This document shows positions 39,101 through 52,400 of a DNA stretch of 64,000 bases, one piece after another (the stretch's first letter is position 1; each line of letters opens with the position of its first letter). This DNA is from Pycnopodia helianthoides (lineage: Eukaryota; Echinodermata; Asteroidea; Forcipulatida; Asteriidae). The notes beneath the pieces are model-generated. The model worked only from the letters and a program-made list of their open reading frames with translations, was not told the DNA's origin and made no database searches. The stretch lies in assembly GCA_032158295.1 (NCBI GenBank), contig CM063252.1, forward strand, positions 17,442,036 to 17,506,035. The letters are read 5' to 3'. The translations under genes and the position numbers were made by a program.

Positions 39101-42100
39101 CAATCCAACAAATCCTCTACACTGTGAGTTTCTTTTTAATAGTAATTTGTTATGATTGTATGAGTCCACTTTGACCTGTATTAACATTGGGCAGGAGACA
39201 AACCCTCTGATAGTCATTTTTAAACATTGTTACTTGGAGTTGACCTAGCCAATCTCAGACTAATGTTATAAGCCACTGCTTGGTAATGTTACAGATCCAT
39301 TCTGATGAGTTAAAACAATGAAAGCCTGAAAAGGTCATTGAAAATTACAGCAAACCTTGAAACTAACACTCAGATTCAGATAAAAGAATAAAACTCTGAT
39401 TTCTCAATGGATCCACTTGAATGAGCTAAAACAGTAAAATTCTAAAAAGGTAGTTTTTCCTAATGGAAACATGTACTGACTTGAAACTTAATCAAATCTT
39501 GCAACCTACACACAGACTCATGAAAACTTGAAAAAATCTATGCTACTGGAACAATGCATGTTTCAGTTGAATGAGCTTGACCAGACCAAAGAAATAATGT
39601 TCTGTTTTCGGTTACACGACTGACCCTAATTTTTAGGGCGCGACCCTAAAAATGTTATTTGGCTCATTAAAAAAAAGCAAAAAAGAAAATATAAACAAAA
39701 AAAGATTTAACCCAATGATTCGAAAAGGTTCGACTTTGATCAAGAAAAGTTGACCAATATCTCTTACCAGTGAAAAATACCCACATTTGATCTCACAAGA
39801 GTTTCCAGATGATCATGATAAGAATTTTGTTCATGGCGGTAAAGGCCTCAATTCAATTCAAGGCACAGCGTGCACCTGTGTACACGCTCTGTGCTTGAAG
39901 GAAATTGCCTTGACCTTACTAGAAAAACAAAAATGAGTGTGTTGAGTCCCTTCTATGGATTTGCACAATCTGCAGATTGCAATCTGCAAAGTGTTCAAAT
40001 CTGTTGAATGCGCTCAACACACACACACATGAGTGTGAAAATTTCTTCTTGTTTTTTCGAGAAACGTATCTGACACAATTGTACCATCATTTTAAGCAGC
40101 AACTTCTCCTGCGTACATGTACCTCATGTGAGTTTATCGAGGTCTTAGATGGATTGTAAGCACGGCAAACTTATCAGAATTAGAAAAGAACGAACAAATT
40201 TAAATAAATTTCCAACCTACCGACCCTTTTTTGGGATGGCATGTAACCGGAAACAGAACTTCTTCTTTTTTCCTTATATGTTTTTAATTATTTTTTTTTG
40301 TTAAAAAGAAATAGTGTGATTTGTATGCAAAATGAAATTGACTTCTTGAATAATCACAAATAAAGGAGAAAATTATCAAGCATTAAGTGTATGACTGCAT
40401 ACATCATGGTAAATTGTTTGGACTTGGTTAATATTGACAGTATGCCTGAGGATGAGGCTGATAGAGGAGGCTATGCTACAATCAAACCTGTCTTCAAGCC
40501 TGCTGGAATCAGACATGAAATCCTTAAAAGAAGAGAAAAAGACTACACCTTCCCTCATGACTTCCGAGTGTTTGTTGGTACATGGAATGTCAATGGTCAA
40601 ACTGCATCAGAAGATTTGGGACCATGGTTGAACGTAGATGACATGAAAGCTGATATATATGCCATTGGTTTTCAAGAATTGGATTTGAGCAAAGAAGCGT
40701 TCCTCTTTAATGACTCAGCTAGAGAGGAAGAATGGAACAAAGCCATTGAGAAAGCTTTACAGAGGGTTGGTGCTTATGTCAAGGTACTTATGTACATTTT
40801 GTCATTCAGATTTGAGATTTGACATCAGGAAGTTTGTAGAACACTTTGCATGGAATGATGCAATGTACATGTACATGGTGGCAGACTACAAAAACATGTT
40901 TGGTATTTTAAGAGCTTTTTTATTTTGTATGAACTTTTTAGATTTTCAGATTATTGCTACTGTTCAAACAAATCATCTTTAAGATTTGTTTAAATCTTCA
41001 AGTTTCAGCACTTCCAAAGTTTTTCAGGCACACTGTCTTGGGTCTGTATGTCTCCAAGATTCTGTGAAATACTTGGGTTGATACTGTACCCTTATTTACT
41101 TGTACATGTATGTGATAGGTATTTGATTGAAGTACACAGGCTGGTGTTAGATGTGTTTACTAATGTGAGGTGTTTAGGCTGACAACACTTGTTATTGTTG
41201 TAACATACATTAATGTATTTCAAATTGTTTGGTTTAAGATGAAGCTGGTGCGTTTGGTTGGAATGATGCTTCTTGTATTTGCCAAGGAGAGACATAGACC
41301 CTTCATTCATGATGTCATTGCTGAAACTGTCGGCACAGGAATTATGGGCAAAATGGTGAGTTCAAATTATGGTATTGTATTCATGTACAAGTTCATCCTG
41401 GTTGTTACATGATGTAATATGAATCAAGGATACTATCCTTATTGAAGTAGTGGAAAAGCTTTGCAATATTTAGGTGCGGGTATTGTAAAATTTAGATTTA
41501 GATTTGAATGTTTCTACAATATACTTTACAGATACCCCGTAGAGGGCATTTCCATTACAGCTAATGATGTTCAGGGTCACTATACCTCATGAATATTCAT
41601 GATTGAGACCCAAATTCTCACTGGTCCATTCATTATCACGTGCATGCCTTGAATTTCATAATGGCCATTGCCATTGTTGCCCTTTAAGTAGCCGTGATGC
41701 TCCTTGCAAGTGAGCCATTAATTTGGCCACTTTTCCCATGCCCTTTTACTCCTTTGGCTGACGTGCTCTTTTTACATGCAAGATCCACTGTAAAAGGACT
41801 GCAATGTATGTACACAACGCAGAGTACTATACAAGGGACACACAAAACATGCGGTCACATCATTTCCCTAAATGTTATGTAGTCTTTGTTGTTTCGTTAC
41901 TGTGAATGCCACAATACAGGCAAGAACCATCGGATGCTACAATGAGGTAGAATGGGAGCATATGCCTTTTTTGTTGGTGAAATATGCCCATGACATGGAG
42001 GCTTCATTTTACTAAAATGATAACATGTAGGATACTCTGGACCAACAAAAGGATTATGTTACAGTATAAATGTATGCATGATAAATATAAGATTTGTGTC

Positions 42101-45100
42101 TTTTTTTTCCTCCTTTTTTTGCGGGTTGAGTGCTGACATTGAGTATTGTGCGCAGTCTTGTAAACAATTTTTGTTTATTAAAGTTGTGTTTCAGTAAACT
42201 GGACAGTTACATGTGTTTTGTATTTTCAACCGAAAATGTTGCCTTTTTCAATTTGGCCTTGGTGCCCTTCCCTTTGTTCTTGGAACTGAAAGTTCAAATG
42301 CACGATGACGTCACTATGTGTCGAGTTACACTAAATCAAAGGTTTAATTTTAAGAAATCGTAAATCCTGAACAATAAAATGGGTTTTCTCAACCATGATA
42401 GGGCTTTAAAAAAATAAACAAAGGTTGCACTGACATGACCCCAATTTGACCTTGTCTTTCAGTTTAAATTGGAGGTTTGGGAAATCTATAGGTCAAACAA
42501 AAGTTCTTGAAAATCTAACAGTTTTACATTGTTTTCCAGGTGAAACTAAAGTAGCAAAAGTATCCACTTGAAACCCATTTCACTTTTAATTATTAAAACA
42601 CTACAAAACGGATGTTTCATTACAATATGTCATGACATCATCAGAAATGACAGTAACATGGAACACCCGAACACCTTGTGTTTGTAATTTTACAAACATT
42701 ACATGTCTAGCCGTGCACTGTTTTGTGCATAAAATAACAACCAGGAACTACATTACTAGAACCATATGATGATTGTGCATTGTGACAGAAATTATACATC
42801 AAAGAAGTCATTTTTCAAAAATGGTATGATTGCCAAGTTGGCCATGTGAATGGGATCATGACAAACTGGCAGAGCATGTTGGCCAGTGGCTATGGTGGCT
42901 GCAGTTAGGTTTCAGGCCTAAATTAATGGTTGTGTTTGATGTTTATAGTCATGGCCTCTTTATCAAAAACACTTGTAACCATTTCAAAGAAAAGCTTTTG
43001 CTTGTCTTTCATTTTACTTGTCACAAACCTTAGAGACTTTTCTAACAATCAGAGGATTTGTTTTAGCAATAAACCTTTTATAGATGTTTTTATGGTCACT
43101 GTCTGTTTTATTTTAAGTAAGTGGGAAATGATTTTTGTTTTTAAAACAAGTGTATTGTTTGTAAAATTAATTTGTTTAAGGAGTCTAGTCAAATAAAACT
43201 TAATACTGTATGTTTGAATGCAGGGAAATAAAGGAGGAGTTGCAGTGAGGTTTGAGTTTCATAATACATCATTCTGTTTTATCAACTCTCATCTGGCAGC
43301 TCATATGGGAGAATATGAGAGGCGCAATCAGGTAAACATTGTTAAATTATGCACAATCATTAGAATAACAAGAGTCTTATAGCACATGGTATGGCAACAG
43401 GTATTTTGAAGAGTCCTTGTGAAGATAAGCAGAGTGCATGTTGTGCATAATACACAGAACCTTTTGAAATATTGGTCAGGTCATAAATAGAGGGCACAAT
43501 GACAACACTATTTAACATGCCTTAAAGACCAATTGCAGGATTGGTAATTAGATGGAGTATCATGACGAAGTGGACTATGTAGTTCTCTGGACTCAAGTTG
43601 TGGTGCTTTCAGAGTGTTGTATGAGCATTTGTGTCCTTGAGCAAGACACATGACCATAACTGCTTCATCCATTGAATGGGACGTTGTGTATTGTGTAATG
43701 CATGTATGTAAAAGAACCTTGTACACTTACTGTCAAAAGGAAGCAGTTTGCCTAGGTGTTTGTGGCATGGTTAGGCTGCAGATTGCACCATATCACCTTA
43801 TAACAATTTAAAGCTGCTATATCAATTAGTCTTATAATTCAAACGTTGCTATTCAAACCTGTTGCAAAAATAATGAGCGCTTTGAGACCCCTATAAGGTG
43901 AGATAAAGCGCAGGCCTCTAATTTCGTTTTCAAAAGGGCACTGCAATTTCCCCAAAATAAAGGGCACCCAATGAGGAAAATTTGAATTTGCATTGAAGCT
44001 TTTAAGGGCACCCACAGCAATTGCTGTGGTGCTGTGGCGAAATTCAAGGCCTGAAATTGCTACATAAGAACTATGTATTATTATTATTAATCAGAGAGCT
44101 TGCTGATTGTAAAGTTCATACTAGTGAGTACTAACTCTCCACTTCAATTTAAAATTCTGTCCAATGTTTTATTCTATGTTTGACTAATTTGTTAATAAGG
44201 CAGTGCTATCATTTAATAACTGCCATTAATTTGTCTGAAATGGTTTTATTTTTCTCCTTCTTTTCTTCCAGGACTATATTGACATCTGTTCACGAATGAA
44301 GTTTGATCAAGCATCACCACATCAACCATTATCCATTATCCGTGACCATGAGTAAGGCACTCTATTTAAAGATAAGAGGGTCTCACTGTCACTGAGTGGG
44401 ATTAGGATCTCACTGTCACTGAGTGGGATTAGGATCTCACTTTCACTGAGTGGGATTAGGATCTCACTGTCACTGAGTGGGATTAGGATCTCACTTTCAC
44501 TGAGTGGGATTAGGATCTCACTTTCACTGAGTGGGATTAGGATCTCACTTTCACTGAGTGGGATTAGGATCTCACTGTCACTGAGTGGGATTAGGATCTC
44601 ACTGTCACTGAGTGGGATTAGGATCTCACTTTCACTGAGTGGGATTAGGATCTCACTTTCACTGAGTGGGATTGGGATCTCACTGTCACCGGGTGTGATT
44701 GGGATCTCACTGTCACTGAGTGGGATTAGGATCTCACTGTCACTGAGTGGGATTAGGATCTCACTTTCACTGAGTGGGATTGGGATCTCACTGTCACCGG
44801 GTGTGATTGGGATCTCACTGTCACTGAGTGGGATTAGGATCTCACTTTCACTGAGTGGGATTGGGATCTCACTGTCACCGGGTGTGATTGGGATCTCACT
44901 GTCACTGAGTGGGATTAGGATCTCACTTTCACTGAGTGGGATTGGGATCTCACTTTCACCGGGTGTGATTGGGATCTCACTGTCACTGAGTGGGATTAGG
45001 ATCTCACTTTCACTGAGTGGGATGGGGATCTCACTGTCACCGAGTGTGATTGGGATCTCACTGTCACTGAGTGGGATTAGGATCTCACTTTCACTGAGTG

Positions 45101-46406
45101 GGATTGGGATCTCACTGTCACCGGGTGTGATTGGGATCTCACTGTCACTGAGTGGGATTAGGATCTCACTTTCACTGAGTGGGATTGGGATCTCACTTTC
45201 ACCGGGTGTGATTGGGATCTCACTGTCACTGAGTGGGATTAGGATCTCACTTTCACTGAGTGGGATGGGATCTCACTGTCACCGAGTGTGATTGGGATCT
45301 CACTGTCACTGAGTGGGATTAGGATCACTCACTTTCACTGAGTGTAATTGGGATCTCACTGTCACTGAGTGGGATTAGGATCTCACTTTCACTGAGTGGG
45401 ATTGGGATCTCACTGTCACCGAGTGTGATTGGGATCTCACTGTCACTGAGTGGGATTAGGATCTCACTTTCACTGAGTGTAATTGGGATCTCACTATCAC
45501 TGAGTGGGATAGTGATCTCACTATCACTGAGTGGGATTAGGATCTCACTATCACTGAGTGGGATTAGGATCTCACTTTCACTGAGTGGGATTAGGATCTC
45601 ACTTTCACTGAGTGGGATTAGGATCTCACTTTAACTAAGTGTGATTGGGATCTCACTTTCAGTGAGTGGGATTGTGATCTCACTTTCACTGTGTGGGATT
45701 GTGATCTCACTATCACTGAGTGTGATTGGGATCTCACTTTCACTGAGTGGGATTGTGATCTCACTATCACTGAGTGTGATGGGGATCTCACTATCACTGA
45801 GTGGGATTAGGATCTCACTATTACTGAGTGTAATTGGGATCTCACTTTCAGTGAGTGGGATTGTGATCTCACTTTCACAGAGTGGGATTGCGATCTCACT
45901 ATCACTGAGTGGGATTAGGATCTCACTTTCACTGAGAGTGGATATCTGGATTTCTTTGTTACTGAGTGGATTTCTTTGTTACTGAATGGTTTTATGATCT
46001 CACTCTTCATAGTGTGATCTCTCAGTATGATAGAGGGGGGTTGGATTGAGTAGGCATTTCAGTTTGGTTTGTGTGTATTGACAAGCATACTTTTTACAAA
46101 ACATTTATGAGATTTTGATGTTTCTATGTGTTTGTTTTTTAGGGTTGTTATTTGGATGGGTGATTTGAATTATCGCATCAGTGACCTGTCCGTTGATGTT
46201 GTCAAAGTCCACATTGAAGAGAAAGACTATCAAACACTGATGGAACATGACCAGGTATATATAACTGTGTGGCTAGATCTGCTACAGAACAGTGAGTATC
46301 CTGGTAAAGACCCTTGAGATCTAAGGCTACGGGACGTAGCCCGACTCAAGGAGTTACCGGCACAAAGGAAAATGGGATCTTTCTTTTGCATGCTGTGATA
46401 AGATGA

Positions 46407-46437
<31 letters not shown>

Positions 46438-49400
46438 CAGCAAGTTAAAGAGCCAAGTGCACTCTCATGTACCACTTGAGATACATGTATCTGCAGTGTT
46501 TCTGGCTTTAATTTACTATATCACCTTTGAACTCTTACAGGGTACTATATAAATGGGACACATTCAAGAAGTTCATTCGCTGTTTTAGATCTTTATCATT
46601 TTAGTTTTATTCATGTGATATAAACATCAAGTTATTAAGTGATGACTTTCTGTCCATCACTTGTGCTGAAACATATATCAATGATTGTGCAGCTTTATAA
46701 TGAAACCATGTCATTTAATGATATCTTTCTGTTCAGCTCTTCAGACAGCATAGAATTGAGAAAGTATTCAAGGGTTTTAAGGAAGGAGAAATTACATTCA
46801 GACCAACATACAAGTATGATCCAGGCACTGACAACTGGGATACAAGGTTGGTATTATAATTCTCCTATTACATTCATCTACTCACAACCTTCAAAATATA
46901 CTATCTACTTTCACATAGTGACAGGCACTATTTAACATACACATACAGATATAAAGTAACCCCTATAGGTCGAATGATGTGTTAACACGCCAAATGTTTC
47001 TGGACTGGTGTGCGCAGACAGTTTTTAATGCCCAGAACACTTTTGGAGCACCCTCAATATTTTGCTGGTTAATATCTACCTTGACATTCTATTATGTAGT
47101 ATGCACAGGCATGCACCTACCTTGCTATGCTTCATTTCACCCATTCAAAAAGGATCAGAAGGTACTGGAAATCATGCTCGTAATATCCCTTTCTCGGGGG
47201 GTCATTGTGTAATCCTGATTCCAGATTGTCCTATTGTTAAACAAATGTGGCATACAAGAATAGACAGGCTGCTACCATTTGTTATCATTGTATTTGGCTC
47301 AATGGGAGGCAAGTCCAAGTATTCCAAGATTCCAGTATACCATGTTAGATTATCGGCCATGGCTTATGGCCGAGGGTTTGCGATTCACAGTGAAAGCATA
47401 TTCATATTTTCTCACAAGAGAACAACAAATCCAGGTGCTTATGAGAACCATAGTTGTCTTCCTTTGACAAGTCAGGGTTTCATCATGGCAAGGATATTTT
47501 CATAGGAAAACCACATGCTCTTGAAGCTCAAAAAAGTTTAATAAATAATACTGTGCATGGGCAGGGAAAATTTTCCAGAATACCTGAATACCGACGTGAA
47601 GTGGAAAATTGTACTACTTCCATTCAGTTCTGTATACAATGTATATTACTCTTGCTTTTTAACCCTAAGCCCAACAGGCTGAAAGGGTATTGTCATTGCC
47701 TTCGGCGTGCCTTCGTCCAAATGGATGGACAGATGTCTGGCTTGGCACTTTCATTTCTGGACTTTAACTTTAGTTTAGTAGTGACATTTGGACTTGTATC
47801 TTTGGTGGTGTGGGGAGGGGGGAGAGGGTGGGGTTGTCCTCAGGGAAAGGAAAGTTAAGAATGTAGAGGGGTTCACAATGGTGAGTTACAGCTAAATGGT
47901 TTCCTGAGGGTAACTTCTGTATGAAGTGACATTTGGGTTGGGGGTTGCCTTTGGGTAAAGGAAAGTTGGATTGCTTTGGGGTCAGAAGGTCAAAGGTCAA
48001 GGTCATAGTTGTAAATGAATTTTGGACTGATTCCAGTTAGAAGTGCCATTTGGTCTTCTATCATGGGTGGGGGTTGTCTTTTGAGAGAAGGAAAGTGGGG
48101 ATTATTTCTGGGGTAAAAAGGTCTAGGTAAATGTAGTGAGTTTAAGTCAACAGATCCAATGTCAAGGTTACAGTGCTCAGATTTTGGAACATGGTTTGTG
48201 ATACCTTTGGTTAGCTAGAATGTATTGAGGGCTGAGGGTTTTTAGTCATCGGTTGATTACCTTCTTATTACCTTCTTATTATGCAAATTAAACCCATTTC
48301 CACTAGTACCCTGATGAGTGCCCCACTCTCACATTCATTTTCTAAATCCTAGAGTTTGAACTTCATGTTTGTTGACTCTGCTATCTTCTCTTTACATTTT
48401 CAGATATGAATAAACCAATTGATAAATGCTTGGCCCATTATGACACTTTAACTATGACCAGTGCCACGTCAGTAATTACATTCACAAATTTGCACAAATT
48501 TGACATGACTTTCACATAGTGCCATGTTTTGGGTTTGTTTTTCTAGACTAAATGAGACTCATTATGCTGACTTGAACAGATTTATTTGTTACTTTACTCA
48601 TATGTGAAAGTAAATGCATACATAGAAAAATGCCTGATAAATAAAGAAATATGTAGGTTCAAGTCATGTCAATAAGTCAAGCTCTTTCTTCAACCTTTTA
48701 AGTGCCAAGGTGACAAGCTTTTATTAATTATATTATTACTTAGTGAAAAACAAAGAGTTCCAGCATGGTGTGATCGAATTCTCTTCAAAGGCAATACCAT
48801 CAGACAAGTTGTGTATCGTAGCCATGATAGATTGAAACTCAGTGACCATAAGCCAGTCAGTAGCTTGTTTGATATTGAGGTATGTTTGGTTCTTCTTGTT
48901 TTTTATTACATAGTTGATATGAAGTGATGAAAGATGTACATGCATAATCTGCATACGAAATGGCTTCCAATATTGATTGTTCTTACTTTTATAGGTGAAG
49001 GTTGTTGATGAGAAGAAATTCAAGCAAGTTGTTGAAGAGGAGATACGTAAGGTAGACAAGCAGGAGAATGAAGCACTGCCACAGGTTGCTTTAAGCCTTA
49101 ACAATGTAAGACAACTTAGTCCAATTAGGGCTGCTTTATATTGCAAGTAAATATAATCCAAAATTCATGAGGTACACATCTCCAATTTTATAACAAATTG
49201 TTATCAATAGTATTTGCAGGAAGTGTAAAACTCACATAAACATGAAACTTCACACATAGTTAGATATGAATTAGTAGATGAAACCGCTGCAGTGATGTCA
49301 TGTTGACCTCATCAGGTGTCGAATTACAAAGTTTTCAAACATTTAATATTTAAATCTTTGAAATCCGTATCAAATCGAGAATAAGGAACTGTAGGTAATA

Positions 49401-52400
49401 ATATAGGCCTATATTTGTTATTGTGTGCATAACATTGCATTACCTCTACTTCTAGTAGAAACCAGAAGTGCCTTATAATTTAAAAGTGGCAACTTTTTGT
49501 AGAGTTTTCAACGATGTTTAAGTCTGGCAAGGATTTGGTTTTAAAAAACAGGACTTGTGCCGTCATAAAATTCGAGAGCCCCTCCAGCAGGTGAAACACA
49601 GTTCAAAATACACTTTTATTATATATATATGTGGCAAAGTTCATGAAAATTGTTTCAAAATTGGTATTTATAATGACCTTTATGCAGACAACATTATGTT
49701 TAGACTTGTAGATTGATGGTATCATCATGTGTTGTGTGTTGCCTTAAAGGTGCACTTTTTGAAACTGTGTGTATCTGCCAAAGGATGAGTCTAACTGAAT
49801 TAAAACTTGATGTATTGTTAGACAACGATATCGTCTGCTAAAATTTGTAGTGAAGTTATGACAAAATCAAATTATTCTTTTAAATTTTGACCACTTATTA
49901 CATATTACGAGAATAAAGCAAGCTACAGCCAAATTTTATCTTGCATCAGGATTGGAAGGTCACAAATGGTCTAAATAAACAGTGACTCTTCATGATATCA
50001 CTAATTGCCACGTTATATCACCACAAAGGTAGTGTTTTTTGGCGATTTAGCTAAAACTTTGCGTGTATTCAAGCTGGGATGTGTTACATCCACAAAAAAT
50101 TAGGTCACCTCACTGTGACATCCTAAAGTTAATTATGACGTCACCTTTGATGTACACAAAGATTCATCTACATGATAACATTTTCAATTGATCTGGACTT
50201 TTGCATATACTCAAGACGGGATATGTTCATTTCATGGTTGTTTTCCTGGTGGTAAAATGGCATCATCAATTGTAACATGACGTCACCTTAAAAGGTGCAG
50301 ATTTTACCAGATCTATGTACAAAGCAGTATATGCATGGTCAAACTGAAACCAAGCTAGCATTTGTCATGTTTATTAATAAATGGCTCTTCATTTTACCCT
50401 CAGAAACCAAACACCTAGAGTTTGGAGTAAGACAAACTCTAAATTTCTAGTTTTTATTCAATTATACAGATAATTTGGGGTTGAACAAGTCTACAAATAC
50501 TCAATGATTCTCAAGTCCTGCAGAGACACAAATCTACAGTGTACTCAGTTGAAATGAGCTTGCCTATGGGCCAGTTTCAATCCTGTAAATAACAGCAGAT
50601 ACTGCAAAAAATTTAAGGAATATAATAATACATTGAGACTGTTAACTGCAATGGAATTGTTGTTAGATAAGGCTTAAGCAGTGTTTATCCATAAATTCAG
50701 CGATAGCTGAAATCAAATTTTTGTTTCTGTGGGCTTCCATCATTTTTATGGTTATTTCAGGAAAATCTGCAGCAAAAAAAAGGGGAAAAAGAATACTGTT
50801 GTAACAATGAAACTATGTCAAAATCAAGTAAAGACATTACATGTTCTCATAAAATGAACCAGGATTTCTTTTCCCTCTTTGAGAAAATGTGGTCTGGAAC
50901 TTGGGATTGCACAATATTCCCTGTTAATATGAAAGGGAGATTTCAAGCTTGAGTTCCAGTCCCCTTTGTCCCTCTTTGTTTGGGGCAACCAAAGCGTAAC
51001 TCAGTGAGTGCATGCATGGTGCACGCTACACCATGGATTGTGAAGGCTTGGTAACATGTAACCTGCAGTTGACCTTGTATCAACAGAAATAGTTTTGCCA
51101 TGTATGCTCGTCTGCTGACAGCATCCATGGACATTTTTAAAACGGGTTTATCAGGCATCCATTCTCTGGCATGGAAATGATTAGTGTGTATACATGTCAA
51201 ATGGCATGTACTGGTTATAAGGTAAATTGCTGCACTTGCTTATTGCCCCTTATCCCTCATTCACAAGTCAAAGATTGTCAAGGTGAGATTCTGTAATTCA
51301 AATTATCACGAGTTGGACTTCTAATTTATTCCAAGCGTCGGCAACAGTAATGCAATGTCTTACTGATGCAGACTCGAGTCTGGTAGTTTTTGTGACGTTA
51401 CTGCTTTGTATTATCTGTTTAGAAGTGTGGTTGACTGAAATTACATAACTCAATTTTTTGTTTGACTTTCTGCGTTCAAAATGAACAAAGTGTAGTAGCT
51501 AATATAACAATTAAAATGTTGTTTTTGGATCTTTTCAGCTGGAGTTTAAAGATGTGCACTTCATGGAGCCTCAGTTACTTGCATTGGATGTTGCAAATGT
51601 TGGTCAAGTTAACACAGTGGCCAAGTTTGTCAATAAACTTGACGATAAAGATTTCTGCAAACCATGGCTGAAGGTAGAACCATCAGAAGTATTCATGATG
51701 CCAGGTACAATAAGCCACTACCTAATTACATTTGTTTAAACAATAAACTGTAACTTCTTAAACTGTTATTTTGCGGCTGATGACCCTAACAATAACTGTT
51801 ATAACTAGCCTTTATGATATTGAGGCACTCCAGAGTTGTGACTGAACCAAACAGATTAGGAGTGAAACTAGGTCATTCAGGTCAATCCAAATAAATATAG
51901 GTTTCAGACAGGGGAATATAATGTACTGGCTGGAGATAAGGTCGTCTTCAAAGTGGCGGCGATGGCTAGATTTGTCCTCGTGCGTTGAAGTATAGTAGGT
52001 CCTTAGCAACAGACATAGCCATAGCTGTAGCCGCCAATTTAAAATACAAACATGCCGCTGACCTCTACTACTAGTAAACAACAGGGTTAACAACAGACGC
52101 CCTTTTTGCAATTTAAATATTATATTAAAAAGTTAAGCCAAAAAAGACATGTAGTTAACAATATGGGAAGCCTTATGCAAAAAAACCCGGAGAAAAAGAA
52201 GAATGCTGTAACCTGTAGCCGTAACCTACATTTCTTCTAAGTACCATACATTGACACAACATTAGGTTCGGCTCATGACAAGATCGGCAAGAAACCAAGA
52301 CGCTCCAGAGTTGTTCCAAATGACTGCAACAGTCGATCTTTCGACTTCTAGCCTGTCCAGTTGCTCCTAACTGTTTCATACTTCAAACTTTCCATGTACT

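Noticed and set aside
44695..45985. Long GISLSLS-type frames as a repetitive protein
   Set aside because: They lie wholly inside an intron of the phosphatase gene and arise from the 27-bp unit length.
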